From the NCBI RefSeq assembly GCF_900108875.1, contig NZ_FNYJ01000001.1:682001-746000 (forward strand): a stretch of DNA of 64,000 bases, given 5' to 3'. This document shows positions 25,206 through 36,800 of this stretch, in pieces; the first letter of the stretch is position 1; each line of letters begins with the position of its first letter. The translations under genes and the position numbers were made by a program. A model generated the notes under the pieces. It had not been told where the DNA came from. It saw only the letters and a list, made by a program, of their open reading frames with translations, and did no database searches. The DNA comes from Pseudomonas sp. NFR16. GTDB taxonomy: Bacteria; Pseudomonadota; Gammaproteobacteria; Pseudomonadales; Pseudomonadaceae.

Positions 25206-26537
25206 ATGAATACACAACGCGTTCATCCGGTGGACGAGGTTTTGCCCATGCGTCAGTTGCTTACTTTCGGCTTGCAGCATGTGCTGGTGATGTATGCAGG
25301 GGCGGTCGCTGTGCCACTGATCCTGGGCAGTGCAATGGGGTTGACTTCGGCGCAGATAATTTTGCTGATCAACGCCAACCTGCTGACGTCCGGCGTGGCC
25401 ACGCTGATTCAGACGCTCGGGTTCTGGAAGTTCGGTGCGCGCTTGCCGCTGATCCAAGGCTGCTCGTTCATTGCCCTGGCGCCGATGGTCATGATCGGCA
25501 AGGATTTCGGGCTCAGTCAGATATTCGGGGCGGTCATTGCCGCAGGCTTTATTACGATTGCCCTGGCACCGGTATTCAGCCGTCTGTTGCGATACTTTCC
25601 CCCTGTGGTGATTGGCAGCCTGATTACCATCATCGGCGTCTCGCTGATGCCGGCTGCCGCGATCTGGCTGGGCGGCGGCAACCCTGGCGCGGCAGATTTC
25701 GGCAGCCCCGCCAATCTGTTGCTCGGCCTGACGACGGTCAGCGTGACGCTGGTGATCTATGCCCGATTTAATGGCTTTATCGGCAACCTCAGTGTGCTTA
25801 TCGGATTGTTTGTCGGCAGCCTGATCGCCGCAGCCTGTGGCATGACCCATTTCAGTCGAGTGAGCGAAGCGGCTTGGTTTGAAATGAGCGCTCCGATGGC
25901 ATTCGGCGCGCCGCAATTCTCGCTGGGGCCGATTCTGATCATGACCCTGGCAATGCTGGTGATCATGGCGGAGACCACTGGCAATTGCCTGGCGATCGGC
26001 AAATTGACCGGCAAGCAGACTACTCAAATAACCCTGGGCAATGCGTTCCGCGCTGATGGTCTGTCGACTATGCTCGGTGGCTTGTTCAACAGTTTCCCCT
26101 ACAACGCCTTCACTCAGAACACCGGTTTGATTGCGCTCTCAAACGTCAAGAGCCGCTTCGTCGTGGCGGCTGCCGGGGCCATCATGGTGCTAATGGGGAT
26201 GTTCCCCAAACTGGGTGCATTGATCGCAGCGGTGCCCACTCCCGTGCTGGGTGGTTGCGCGATCGTGATGTTCGGCATGACCACCGTGGCAGGGATTCAG
26301 GAACTTTCGCGCGTGCAGTTCGAAGGCACTCGCAACGCCATCATCGTCGCGGTGTCGGTCAGTGTCGGCGTGTTGCCGATGTCTTTCCCTCCGTTGTTCG
26401 AGCACGTCGGCTCTACGCTGAAACTGGTGCTGGACAGCGGGATTTTTCTCGGTGCGATTACTGCCATTCTGCTCAACGTGCTGCTCAACAATGAAAAAGA
26501 ATCGACCGACAGCGTTGGCGTCTCAGCGGCTGAATGA
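25206..26537 (+). CDS. NCS2-family nucleobase (xanthine/uric acid) permease
   Basis: The 443-residue membrane protein belongs to the nucleobase:cation symporter 2 family. It opens LTFGLQHVLVMYAGAVAVP, the conserved NCS2 start with QH in helix 1, and contains MAETTGNCLAIG and NSFPYNAFTQNTGLIALSNV, where the Asn-x-Gly region contacts the substrate. It should import xanthine or uric acid with protons. AGGAGC precedes the ATG. The deaminase gene follows 40 bp later, so the two are probably one operon. Confidence 0.9.
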   Translation: MNTQRVHPVDEVLPMRQLLTFGLQHVLVMYAGAVAVPLILGSAMGLTSAQIILLINANLLTSGVATLIQTLGFWKFGARLPLIQGCSFIALAPMVMIGKDFGLSQIFGAVIAAGFITIALAPVFSRLLRYFPPVVIGSLITIIGVSLMPAAAIWLGGGNPGAADFGSPANLLLGLTTVSVTLVIYARFNGFIGNLSVLIGLFVGSLIAAACGMTHFSRVSEAAWFEMSAPMAFGAPQFSLGPILIMTLAMLVIMAETTGNCLAIGKLTGKQTTQITLGNAFRADGLSTMLGGLFNSFPYNAFTQNTGLIALSNVKSRFVVAAAGAIMVLMGMFPKLGALIAAVPTPVLGGCAIVMFGMTTVAGIQELSRVQFEGTRNAIIVAVSVSVGVLPMSFPPLFEHVGSTLKLVLDSGIFLGAITAILLNVLLNNEKESTDSVGVSAAE

Positions 26538-26577
26538 GTCGACTGATCTTTGTTTTTTCACTGCCCAAGGAGTTCCC

Positions 26578-27087
26578 ATGAATCAATTCACTCAGCCCAT
26601 TCCGGCCGGCGTCAGCGATCTGGATCTGGGGTTGCTGCGCCAGGCCATCGCCTTGTCGCAGGCATCAAAACAACGTGGTCGTCATCCATTCGCGGCGCTG
26701 GTGGCTGACCGCGATGGCAAGGTGATTGTCGAAGCAGGCAACAATTCGATGCCGCCGCAGGGCGATCCCACGCAGCACGCCGAACTGGTCGCTGCGGCTG
26801 GCGCCGCGAAGATTTTGTCTGCGCAAGAGCTGGAGCAGTGCACGCTGTACACCAGTGCCGAGCCCTGCTGCATGTGTGCCGGTGCGGTGTATTGGACCGG
26901 GATTGGACGCGTGGTTTACGCCTTGTCGGAGCACTTGTTACTTGGGCTGACGGGGGATCATCCCGAGAACCCGACGTTTGCTTTGCCGTGTCGCGAAGTA
27001 TTTACCAGGGGCCAGCGCAAGGTCAGCGTATTGGGGCCGATGCTAGAAGCCGAGGCCGCCGAAGCTCATATAGGGTTCTGGTCATAA
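26578..27087 (+). CDS. Nucleoside/guanine deaminase family protein
   Basis: The 169-residue zinc enzyme shows the cytidine/deoxycytidylate deaminase motifs: HAE at residues 67-69 and PCxxC at 96-100 (EPCCMCAG). Next to a purine permease, guanine deamination to xanthine is the likely role, but cytosine or another base cannot be excluded. AAGGAG precedes the ATG. Confidence 0.87.
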   Translation: MNQFTQPIPAGVSDLDLGLLRQAIALSQASKQRGRHPFAALVADRDGKVIVEAGNNSMPPQGDPTQHAELVAAAGAAKILSAQELEQCTLYTSAEPCCMCAGAVYWTGIGRVVYALSEHLLLGLTGDHPENPTFALPCREVFTRGQRKVSVLGPMLEAEAAEAHIGFWS

Positions 27088-27263
27088 AGGGGTTCTGCCG
27101 GAACGTCAGGCTGGGAGGCTGGGGCTCTTTCATCACAGCGGCTAGCTCCAGCGTATCGATGTCCTCGATAGCCCCGCCTGCGGCTTTAAGTAACTCTCTG
27201 CCGATAGAAGAATGATTCGGAGCAGAAGGTCGACGCTACATAGTAAGCCACTGGTTGGTCAAG

Positions 27264-27286
27264 CGGCTGCTTTTGGCCTAAAGCAG
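27264..27286. repeat. Degenerate Pseudomonas-type intergenic repeat
   Basis: CGGCTGCTTTTGGCCTAAAG resembles TGGCTGCTATTGGCCGAATG at 39,781. Repeats of the form GGCTGCT-N-TTGGCC are a recurring intergenic feature in Pseudomonas genomes (recalled, not looked up). The rest of 27,088-27,353 holds no gene I can support. Confidence 0.4.
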
Positions 27287-27353
27287 TCAATCATGACCAG
27301 CACTGTCGACCAGTGTCCGTATGGATTCGCAGACATTGAGATTCGGACAGTCG

Positions 27354-27824
27354 CTAGCGCGTGCCGACGCCTCTGAGAAGACCATGAAGATATTTTATGA
27401 AAGCGCCAGCGTTCCACGACCATGCTCCAAGTAAAAAGCAAGAGATGAGTATCATGCGGTAAAGAGCACCGTCACCGACGGGTTGCTTTGTCATGCTGGC
27501 TGAGCTAAGGGCGAGAATAAATACCGATAGGAGAAAGAAAAAGAGTGCCCTTCCCAGCAGGTACAGCAGAACCCGGATCGTGGGACGCTCGATCCACTGA
27601 CTGGGCTTTATTCGAACGGTTATCGCCCACGTCAGATGGAAGAGTGACGCATAGGCAAAGCACACCCATGCATAGCGGGCAACATGGTCGCTGATGGAGA
27701 ACCAGGAGAACGGCGGTAACAGCTTCAGCGTTAGGCCCAAGCTGACGTTTCCGGCGCCCAGCGTATAGAGTCCCAGCCCCAACAACGCATACAGACCCAC
27801 GACCACTACGAATTTCAAATACAC
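27354..27824 (-). CDS. Hypothetical membrane protein (156 aa)
   Basis: Four hydrophobic segments (FVVVVGLYALLGLGLYTLGA, YAWVCFAYASLFHLTWAI, ALFFFLLSVFILALSSA, MILISCFLLGAWSWNAGAFI) suggest an integral membrane protein. I do not recognise a family. It is alone on the strand, downstream of the LysR gene, with no clear ribosome binding site. Confidence 0.5.
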   Translation of the reverse strand: MYLKFVVVVGLYALLGLGLYTLGAGNVSLGLTLKLLPPFSWFSISDHVARYAWVCFAYASLFHLTWAITVRIKPSQWIERPTIRVLLYLLGRALFFFLLSVFILALSSASMTKQPVGDGALYRMILISCFLLGAWSWNAGAFIKYLHGLLRGVGTR

Positions 27825-27977
27825 TCCCGTTTGCTCCAGTGGAACGGTTTGAGCAGGGGCGCTCCAACAAAGGGAGATTCAGGTGACGAGTTATTTGTTG
27901 ACCTGACTCCCACTCCAAGCCCGGTTTGAGCAAGCACGATGATGACGTTGGGGGCTGCGCCTGTCTCAGTGCCCCAT

Positions 27978-28895
27978 TTAGAAGTGGTCCCAACTGGGTT
28001 GGCCCGCAAGCTCTTGCGCGAGGTAGTCTACAAAGCTGCGTAGCTTGGACGGAAGGTACTTCGAGGTTTGGTACACGGCATGGATCTCGAGATCCGCAGG
28101 CTTGAAATCAGGCAGCAACTGGATGAGAGAGCCATCGCGTAGGTGCGGTCCGAATACGAAAGTTGGGCCATAGGCGATGCCCAGCCCTTCAAAAGTTGCA
28201 GACAAAAGCATCTGCATGTTGTTGGCCTGCATACGTACCGGCCCGTCGATCAGGTGTGGATTGCTTCCACCGTCATGTAACACCCAGGCACCGGACGAGA
28301 CCGCTTCGCTGAACGCCAGTCGGGGAGCAGATTCTAGATCTTGCGGGTGTTTGGGGATACCTATGAGTTCGAGGTAAGCCGGGCTAGCGCAAAGCACCAT
28401 TCGACACGGCGCCAATGGCCTTGCGATCAGAGATGAGTCAGGGAGCCGGCCAATCCTGATGGCGACATCAATCCCGGACGCATGGAGATCAATATACCGA
28501 TCATCGGCAATGACCTCAGCGTTGACTTGAGGATGGGCTGTAAGCCAGCGACCGATGATTGGAGCAACATGAAGCTCGCCAAATGTCACTGGGACTGCGA
28601 TGCGTAGCGTACCTCGGATGACGACACCGCTGTCGCTAGCTTCCTGGCCTGCTTCTTCAAACTCTTCAATGATGCGTTTACAACGCAGGTAGTACGCTCG
28701 CCCTGCATCAGTAGCGCTGAGTTTACGAGTGCTGCGTTGGATCAAGCGGACACCGAGCTGAGACTCCAAAGCACTTACATGCTTGCCGGCCATTGAGGCT
28801 GAGAAACCGTAACGGCGACCAGCAGCGACCAAGCTGCCGTCCTCTAGCGCAGAGACAAAAATGCTGATGCTGGTAAACCGGTCCATTGCTTTCAT
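27978..28895 (-). CDS. LysR-family transcriptional regulator
   Basis: The 305-residue protein has an N-terminal helix-turn-helix (DGSLVAAGRRYGFSASMAGK) and an effector domain. Its winged helix is slightly unusual, with SASMAGKHVSALE in place of the common QSAVSRxIxxLE. The gene is divergent from an alpha/beta hydrolase gene, its probable target. Confidence 0.87.
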   Translation of the reverse strand: MKAMDRFTSISIFVSALEDGSLVAAGRRYGFSASMAGKHVSALESQLGVRLIQRSTRKLSATDAGRAYYLRCKRIIEEFEEAGQEASDSGVVIRGTLRIAVPVTFGELHVAPIIGRWLTAHPQVNAEVIADDRYIDLHASGIDVAIRIGRLPDSSLIARPLAPCRMVLCASPAYLELIGIPKHPQDLESAPRLAFSEAVSSGAWVLHDGGSNPHLIDGPVRMQANNMQMLLSATFEGLGIAYGPTFVFGPHLRDGSLIQLLPDFKPADLEIHAVYQTSKYLPSKLRSFVDYLAQELAGQPSWDHF

Positions 28896-28998
28896 TCGAT
28901 AGCCAGAAGACGGAGTGATGATAGCAATTTGTGGATTATCGTCTGTACGTTATCTATCTAACATGCAGCCGAACAGTCCCATTAGAAGGTGCTTACGG

Positions 28999-29793
28999 AT
29001 GGTTTTGCTCGCAAACGGTATCAACATTGGCTTCAAAGACGAGGGTAAGGGAACTTCAGCAATCGTGTTCCTCCATTACTGGGGAGGCTCGTCACGCACT
29101 TGGGACGACGTAGTTGCAGCCTTGCCTTCAGGCTATCGTCTGATCAGACCAGACCTGCGCGGGTGGGGGGACTCTCTACCCGCTCAGTCGGCAACAGCTT
29201 CCAGCTACGCCCTTGGCGATTTTGTGGCAGATGCTCAAGCGCTGTTTGAGCAATTAGAGCTTGAGAACTATGTGCTGGTTGGCCATTCGATGGGTGGGAA
29301 AATCGCGCAGCTCTTGGCGTCCAAGCGTCCTGCCGGGTTGAAGGGGCTGGTGCTCGTTGCCCCTGCACCCCCGGGTCCGCTGAATTTGCCGCCGCCGGCT
29401 CTTGAAGCTATGGCATCCGCTTATGAGTCTGCCGATTCGGTGGGGATGGCAATTGATCACATGCTCACGGGAAAATCACTGGGTGAAAAGCACCGTAAGC
29501 AGCTAATCGAGGACAGCCTTAAAGGGTTGCCGGAAGCGAAGGCAGCATGGCCTAAGTCCACTAGCCAAGAGGACATAACCGGTGAAGTCGGCAAGATCAA
29601 TGTCCCAACACTGATCATTGCAGGGGAGTTGGATAAAGTCGACAGCCCCGCGGTCTTGAAGGCCGAGCTTCTTACGCGAATTCCTCGCGCCCGCTTGGTT
29701 GAGCTGGCCAGCACAGGGCATTTGTCTCCGCTGGAGTCGCCGACAGAAATCGCTGATTCCATTGTGAACTTCATCGAGGAACTGCCCGCCTGA
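28999..29793 (+). CDS. Alpha/beta-fold hydrolase
   Basis: The 264-residue protein has the oxyanion segment FLHYWGGSSRTWDD, the nucleophile elbow GHSMGG and a C-terminal TGHLSPLESP carrying the catalytic His. It should hydrolyse an ester or a related bond. I prefer the ATG at 28999 with AAGGTG upstream. It is divergent from a LysR gene. Downstream DNA to 30,090 shows no gene. Confidence 0.85.
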   Translation: MVLLANGINIGFKDEGKGTSAIVFLHYWGGSSRTWDDVVAALPSGYRLIRPDLRGWGDSLPAQSATASSYALGDFVADAQALFEQLELENYVLVGHSMGGKIAQLLASKRPAGLKGLVLVAPAPPGPLNLPPPALEAMASAYESADSVGMAIDHMLTGKSLGEKHRKQLIEDSLKGLPEAKAAWPKSTSQEDITGEVGKINVPTLIIAGELDKVDSPAVLKAELLTRIPRARLVELASTGHLSPLESPTEIADSIVNFIEELPA

Positions 29794-30090
29794 AAAAGGC
29801 AAGAAACCGTTGAGTGGGCAGCTGCGCAGGCCGCTCACTCCCGAATAGCCGTAGCTGGCGGCCGCAGTGCCGACCGGGCTTCAGCAGGTTGGGCTATGGA
29901 GCAAGAGTCGCCAGTTCGTTGACAGCCTTTGTTCAGATCAGCTTGCGTTAGCTAGCAGTCTTGTCACTGCTGCCGCAATGACCAGTCGATCTCACTCGCC
30001 CGATGTGTCGGCACGCGCGTGACAACGTCTTTCAAACAAGTCTAAAGATCAAGCCGATTCGGCCCCGCCGACAGCCCGGTGTGTACGCGT

Positions 30091-30816
30091 TTATTCGTCC
30101 TGACGGCGCGTGTAGTGCAGTAAGCGATCTGTTTCTGTCTTGACTGCCCGATAACACTCGCAGCTGAGCCTCTCCAGACGCGGACGATCCAGCACCGTGA
30201 TTTGTCCGCGGCTGTATTCGATGACGCCCTGGCGTTGCAGTTTACCTGCCGCTTCCGTCACGCCTTCCCGACGCACGCCGAGCATGTTGGCGATCAATTC
30301 CTGAGTCATGTTCAGGTGATTGCCCTGCAAGCGATCAAGGGACAGCAGCAGCCAGCGGCACAGCTGCTGATCGATCGAGTGATGACGGTTGCACAAGGCG
30401 GTCTGTGACATCTGCGTGATCAGCGCCTGGGTGTAGCGCAGCATGAGCAGGAGGAGATCGCCGTGGCGGTTGAACTCCTTTTTCAGCTTTTGCCCCGGCA
30501 GCCTGAAGGCGAATCCCGTGCTTTGCACCACGGCACGACTGGAGGTGCTTTCGCCCCCCATGAATAGCGCGATACCGACCAGCCCCTCATTGCCCACCAC
30601 CGCAATTTCTGCGGACGAGCCATTTTCAGTGACATGCAGCAAGGATACGATCGAGTCGGTCGGAAAATACACGTGACGCAGGGTATCGCCGGGTTCGTAC
30701 AGCACATCGCCCAGCGCCAGGCGCACCTGCTCAAGATGGGGTGCAAGGCGCTTCAGCTCGTCCGCCGGGAGCGCGGCGAGCATGTGGTTGTCGCTGGGCC
30801 GGGGTGGGGCTGGCAT
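30091..30816 (-). CDS. Crp/Fnr-family transcriptional regulator
   Basis: The 241-residue protein has an N-terminal cyclic-nucleotide-binding-fold domain (ALGDVLYEPGDTLRHVYFPT) and a C-terminal helix-turn-helix (TQELIANMLGVRREGVTEAA). It lacks the Fnr cysteine cluster. The signal is unknown. A perfect palindrome, GGGTACA-N4-TGTACCC, lies about 40 bp upstream of its start and may be a self-regulatory site. Confidence 0.85.
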   Translation of the reverse strand: MPAPPRPSDNHMLAALPADELKRLAPHLEQVRLALGDVLYEPGDTLRHVYFPTDSIVSLLHVTENGSSAEIAVVGNEGLVGIALFMGGESTSSRAVVQSTGFAFRLPGQKLKKEFNRHGDLLLLMLRYTQALITQMSQTALCNRHHSIDQQLCRWLLLSLDRLQGNHLNMTQELIANMLGVRREGVTEAAGKLQRQGVIEYSRGQITVLDRPRLERLSCECYRAVKTETDRLLHYTRRQDE

Positions 30817-30855
30817 GGCAAGGCACCGTCATTAAGGAGAGGGCGTACCGGGTCA

Positions 30856-30873
30856 GGGTACACGCTTGTACCC
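30856..30873. promoter_or_regulatory. 18-bp palindrome upstream of the Crp-like gene
   Basis: GGGTACA-CGCT-TGTACCC is perfectly symmetrical and sits between the Crp-like start and the end of the glucan synthase gene. It is a likely operator or transcript-end hairpin. Confidence 0.45.
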
Positions 30874-30889
30874 CGGTGCTGGGGCCTTA

Positions 30890-33800
30890 TCATGACTCAT
30901 CGACGGCCTGTACAGGGTCCAGCACCTGAGGCCTGAGTGATGAGGCGCGGCAATCGACCTGAACCCAGTGTTCGCCGCCTTCGTCGTTAAGCTTCAGCAG
31001 GTTGTCATCCAGAGGCTGACCGTCGCGGATCATCGAGGTCGAGTCCGAGCTGCCCTGGCGGACGTCAAAATGATAAAGGGCGTTTTTGACGCGGTAGTGC
31101 AGGATAAAACCGGGCCAGCCAACAGGAATGAGCGGTTCGAGCCTCAAGGTCAGGCCTACACGTTGTAAACCCAGCAGCGACTCGACGATCAAGCGGTACA
31201 TCCAGCCAGCGGAACCTGTGTACCAGGTCCAGCCGCCACGCCCGGCATGGGGTGCGGTGCCGTACACATCGGCAGCCATGACATAAGGCTCTACCTTGTA
31301 GGCGTCGATCCGCGCCTGGTTGGCAGGGGCGGCAGGGTTGATCAGGTTGAGTACTTCCCAGGCTTTGCTGGCATCCCCCAGTTGGGCGAAAGCCATCCCT
31401 GCCCAGACCGCCGCATGGGTGTACTGACCGCCGTTCTCCCGCACGCCGGGCACATAGCCCTTGATGTAGCCGGGTTCCAGAACGCCCTTGTCGAAAGGAG
31501 GGTCAAGCAGCAGCACCGCGCGGATATCCCGCTTTATCAAATGTTCGTCCAGTGACGCCATGGCCTGGCGTTGTCGCGTCAGCGACGCGGCGCCCGACAG
31601 CACTGACCAGCTCTGCGCGATCGAGTCGATGCGGCATTCTTCGTTGCTTGCCGAGCCGAGCAACTGGCCGTTGTCGAACCAGGCGCGGCGATACCAGGCG
31701 CCGTCCCAGGCGTGCTGATCGAGGTCACGCCGCAGCGCATGCGCTTCTTCGTTGCATCGATTGGCAAACGCCTGATCGCCGTGCAGGCGTGCCGTCTCAG
31801 TGAACTGCTCCAAAACCTCATAACCGAAAAACCCCAGCCAGACACTTTCACCCTCGCCCAGATGACCGACTTGATTCATGCCATCGTTCCAGTCGCCGCT
31901 GCCCATCAGTGGCAAGCCGTGACGACCCCGTCGCAGGCTGTGTTTGACGGCGCGCACGCAATGCTGATACAGCGACTCCTGCAAGGCCGACGTCCCTGGG
32001 AGGTCGTAATAGGACTCTTCATTTGGAGCAAGCGGGCGTCCTTCCAGATAGCCTGCCGTTTCGTTGAGTACACCGGCGTCGCCAGTCACTTTGACATAGC
32101 GACTGGTGGCGGCGACCAGCCACAGGAAATCATCAGAACACGCAGTGCGCACCCCACGGTTCATCGGTGGGTGCCACCAGTGCTGAACGTCGCCCTCGAC
32201 GTATTGATGCCCGGCACACAGCAACAGGTGCGCGCGAACGGCGGCGGGATCGGCGTGAATCATCGCCATGCTGTCTTGCAGTTGGTCGCGAAAGCCAATG
32301 GCGCCGCCGGACTGGTAGTAGCCGCTGCGAGCCTGGAAGCGACAGGCAATGACCTGATACATCAGCCAGCCGTTGACCATGACATCTACCGATGGCGCGC
32401 AGGTCTCGATGCGAATGACGCCCAGCACCGAACGCCAGTGCTCGCGGACTTTCTTGAGTTCCGCCGCGGCGGCCTGACTGCCCCTGAAGCGTTGTACGGT
32501 CTGGCTCGCCGCCTGCGTCGAGGTGTCTGCACCCAGGCGCAGGATGACTTCCTGGTCATGGCCTTCAGCCAGCTCGACTGATACTTGCAACGCCCCGCAA
32601 GGGTCCAGCCCACCACCCACCCGGCCTGATAACCCCGCGTGAGCCATGGCCGCGGGCGAGGCGAGCGTTCCGCTGCGGCCCAGGAATTCGGTGCGGTCAG
32701 CGCTGACGCCGTGCTCGACGGTGTCGGTGTCGAAAAACGCCACCCTTTCTGAAAACTCCAGTGAATAGGCATTGCGGGCGAAAAGGGCACCTGTCACCGG
32801 ATCTGACTGGGTGACCACGTGCATGGCCGACTTGCTGCGCAGATCCCCCAGCACCCATTCCACAAAGCCTGTCACCGACAGCGTGCGGGCGCGCCCGGAG
32901 CGGTTGGTCAGCAACAAGCGAGAAAACTTGATGGGGGCGTCCAGGGCCACGTAGATCCACAACTCACTGTGAATGCCGTCTTCTTCATGTTCAAACACGC
33001 TGTAACCGAAGCCATGTCGCGTGCGATACGGGCCAACGCCCGGGCAGGGTTGTGGCGTTGGCGACCAGAAATGCCCGGTCTCTTCATCGCGCAGATAGAT
33101 GGCTTCGCCACTGCAATCAGTGACCGGATCGTTGTGCCAGGGACTCAGACGAAACTCATGGGCGTTCTCAGCCCAGGTGTAGGCACTGCCCGCTTGCGAG
33201 ATCACGGTGCCCAAACGCGCGTTGGCCAGCACGTTGGCCCAGGGCGCAGGCGTGGGGTGCGCAGCCAGACCGGTGATGATGTATTCGCTGCCATCGGCGC
33301 TGAAACCGCCATAGGCATTGCTCAGTACCAATGGCGAATGGCTGGGCATGGCCGAGCTCGACGTCGCCTGGTACTGCCGGGTGGCCACGAACGGCGCATG
33401 CACCGGTGAAACCCTGCGCCGATGAACCTGCTCGGCCAGGGTGCCGAAGCCTTCGCTCAGAACCAGCCGGGCCACGGACAGCACCAACATACGGTCGTCC
33501 GCCGATATCTGCTGGGCGGGGCGCACGAAGATGCCGCCCGGACGATCCAGCAGCGTCGCTTCGCTGCCCGACGTGATCAAGCCCATGATTGCGTCCTGCA
33601 ACTGCTGCCGATAGCCCGCCTGATCCTCGTTCCAGATCAGCAGATCCACCACCAGCCCCTTTTGCCGCCAATAGGCGTGGGCCTGCACCAGTTGCCGGAC
33701 CAGCTCGATGTTTTCCAGGCTGTAGATCTGCAACAGCACGATAGGCAGATCGCCTGAAATCGCCTGCCCCCAGAGCCCTGACTGATTGCGTCGGTTGGCG

Positions 33801-36800
33801 ATCAGGACGGCCGCGTCGGCGCGCATCGAGGTGTTGGCGTAGAGTAAGGAGGACGCCATTTGCTCGAACAGCCGGGCGTCGGGCAACGACCCGTTGAGCT
33901 GGCGCAGCAGCACTTGGCTGTGGGTCCAGGACAGGTCGAACACACGATCGGCCAAGTGGCGGTCGCGGTATTTGTTGATCAGCGACAGGCAGTCGTCGCG
34001 GCTGTTGGCGACACCGGTCACCAGATCGATGGTCGCTTGCTGGCCGGGTCGCAGCGTGACCCGGCAGCGGATGGCGACCACCGGGTCGAGTACCCGGCCA
34101 GCGGTGTTCGACAGCCGCACGCAGCCGGCATCCAGGGCCTGGGGCGAGACCAGGCTGCGTGCTCGCCCAATGAACTCCATGCGGTCCGTCTCATAGGAAA
34201 TGTCGTCGATGTCGACCCCGTGCGCCGCCAGTAAATGGCACATCCAGGGCGTCGGTTCATCGCGGGCACGCGGCCTGCGACTGCAGACAATGGCTTGCAG
34301 CGAGGGCAGCAGCTCAGTCTGCACGAACAGTTTGCTGAACGCCGGGTGCATGGCGTCATTGCTCGACGCAGTGAGCACCATTTCGGCGTAGGTGGTGATC
34401 TCCAGTGTCTTGGCGAACGCTGCGCGGTTGGTGAGGTGCAATCGTCGCAGTTCGATGTCGTCTTCAGGTGAGACGACGATCTCCAGATGGGTGTCGAAAT
34501 CCAGATTTCGCGCCCTGAACTCGGCCCGGGAGTCGCTGAAAATGGTTTCGTGGCTTTCAGGCTGATACAGGGTGGGTTGATAGGCCGCTGACCAGACTGT
34601 GGCGGTCTCGACATCACGCAGGTAGCAGAACATGCCCCAATTGTCTTGGGTGGTGTCTTCCTGCCAGCGAGTGACCGCCATGTCATGGCGACGGCTGTAA
34701 CCGCCGCCACCACTGGTCAGCATCACGTGGTAGCGACCATTGGACAGCAATTGGACGGCCGGACGTTTGCGGCCTGGGTCGGCAAATACTCGTAGGCCCG
34801 GGTCTTGGCCACTGTCACCGAGCGGCGGCGATTGCTCGGTTTTCAGATAGGGCGCGGCGGCCTTGGGTACGCGTTCCTGCAACAGCAACAGCGCGGATTG
34901 CAGCGCCGGGTCCGCTGCAAAACGCCGTTGCATGGGATGATCCAGCAGCAGGCTGGTCAAGGCCAGCAGACTCATGCCCTGATGGTGAGCCATGAACGAC
35001 TGGACCACAGCGAACGGCTGGCTGCGGGGTAAACGCGCTTCGGTGTAGTCCACCGCTTCATACATGCCGAAACGCCCCGACGCCCCCTGCAAGGCCAGGC
35101 GCTGCAGGTTCTTGCAGGCAGCGCTGGCATCGATCATCAGCGCCAGCGCGCTGGCGTAGGGGGCGATCACGATGTCGTCGCTCAGCCCGCGTTTGAGGCC
35201 CAGACCCTGAACGCCAAAAGCCCGGTACTGATAATTCAGATGCGCATCGAGGGTGTAGTAGCCCGATTCCGACACGCCCCAGGGAATGCCCAGGGCCTTG
35301 CCGTGTTCGATCTGGACCGCCACGGCGGCGCGACAGGTCTGGTCCAGCAGACTGCCGTCGTAGCTGGGCATGATCAGCATCGGCATCAGGTATTCGAACA
35401 TCGAGCCGGACCATGACAGCAGCGTCGGCACCCCCGCGTTTTCGCCCAGCAACCTGCCGAGGGTGAACCAGGCGCGCTGGGGCATTTGTCCCTGGGCGAT
35501 GGTCACGTAATTGGTCAGCCGTACTTCAGAGGCCAACAGGTCGTAATAGCCAGTGTCGAGTCGACGCTCGTCAGTGTTGTAACCGATGACAAACAGGTCA
35601 CGCGGGCTGTCGTAGAGCAACGAGAAGTCCATCTGCGCCATTTCACCTGCGAGCGATATCAGGCGGTCCAGAAGGTTCAGCCGCTCCGTGGCGACGCGAC
35701 GTACCTGCTCGATGTCGCTTCGCCGCCCGACATCCCATTGCGCGGTGTCCAGGCTTGCCAGTTGGCGCAGGGTATAAGGGGAGACCTGCGGGCCGGCCAG
35801 TGGCGCGGGCAGTCGAAAGCGTTGCAGTTCTTCAGTCCAGTCGACGCACTGAGCGATGAAGGCTTGTTGCCAATAGACGCTCTCTTCATCGTTCCCCAGT
35901 TGAGCGCTTGAAACCATGCCTCGAGCGGTGTGCAACAGGTCCGCCAAGGCGTCCGGATCAAGCGTTTGCGAGGCGCGCTCAAGTTCTTTTCTCAGCTGAT
36001 TGAGTGGGGAATCCTCGGCCTCGCTGGCGTGTCGCGCCTGGGTCAAGGTATCCAGCGTGTCGCGCAGACCGTTGATCACGGCCAGTCCGCCCATCGGGGC
36101 GTCGGCGATTTGTGCCAGGCCCGCGCGCAGGGTCAACAACAGCCCGGCCAGGTTACCGCTGTCCACCGTCGAGACATAGCGTGGCTGCAGAGGCTCGCGC
36201 GTCTGCGTGTCGTACCAGTTGTAGAAATGCTGCCGATGCCGTTCAAGGCCATTCATGCTGTCCAGCGATGCGGCCAGTCGTGTCAGCAGACGTTCGCTGC
36301 TCAGATACCCGAAGTCATGGGCGGCCAGGTGGCCGAGCAACGACATGCCCATGTTGGTCGGTGAGGTGCGATGGGCAATGGCGGCCCTGGGGGCTTCCTG
36401 CACATTGTCAGGCGGCAGCCAGCTGTCTTGCGACCCGACGTACTGGTCGAAGAAGGCCCAGGTCCGGCGGGCCAGCACGCGCAAGAAACGCAGGTCCTGC
36501 TCCGACGGTTTGAACACCGACTCCCCGGCAGGCGAACTGAGCCGCCAGGCCATCCACGGACCTGCCAGCCATGCCAGCAGCAGGGGGCTGGCGATGATCA
36601 GGGTCAGCGGCGTATCGAGCAGCAGCGCGACAGTGATCAGTGCCAGCGTCGGAGCGATCCACATCAACCGATAAAAACCCGGCAACCGGCTCTGGGTCAT
36701 GCGCTCGACTTCCCGCGAGGGCTGCCACTGCAACAGCAGCCGCCTGCTGAAACCGAGCCGCCACAGCGAGCGCAGGATTGCGTCGGTGCTGTACAGCATC

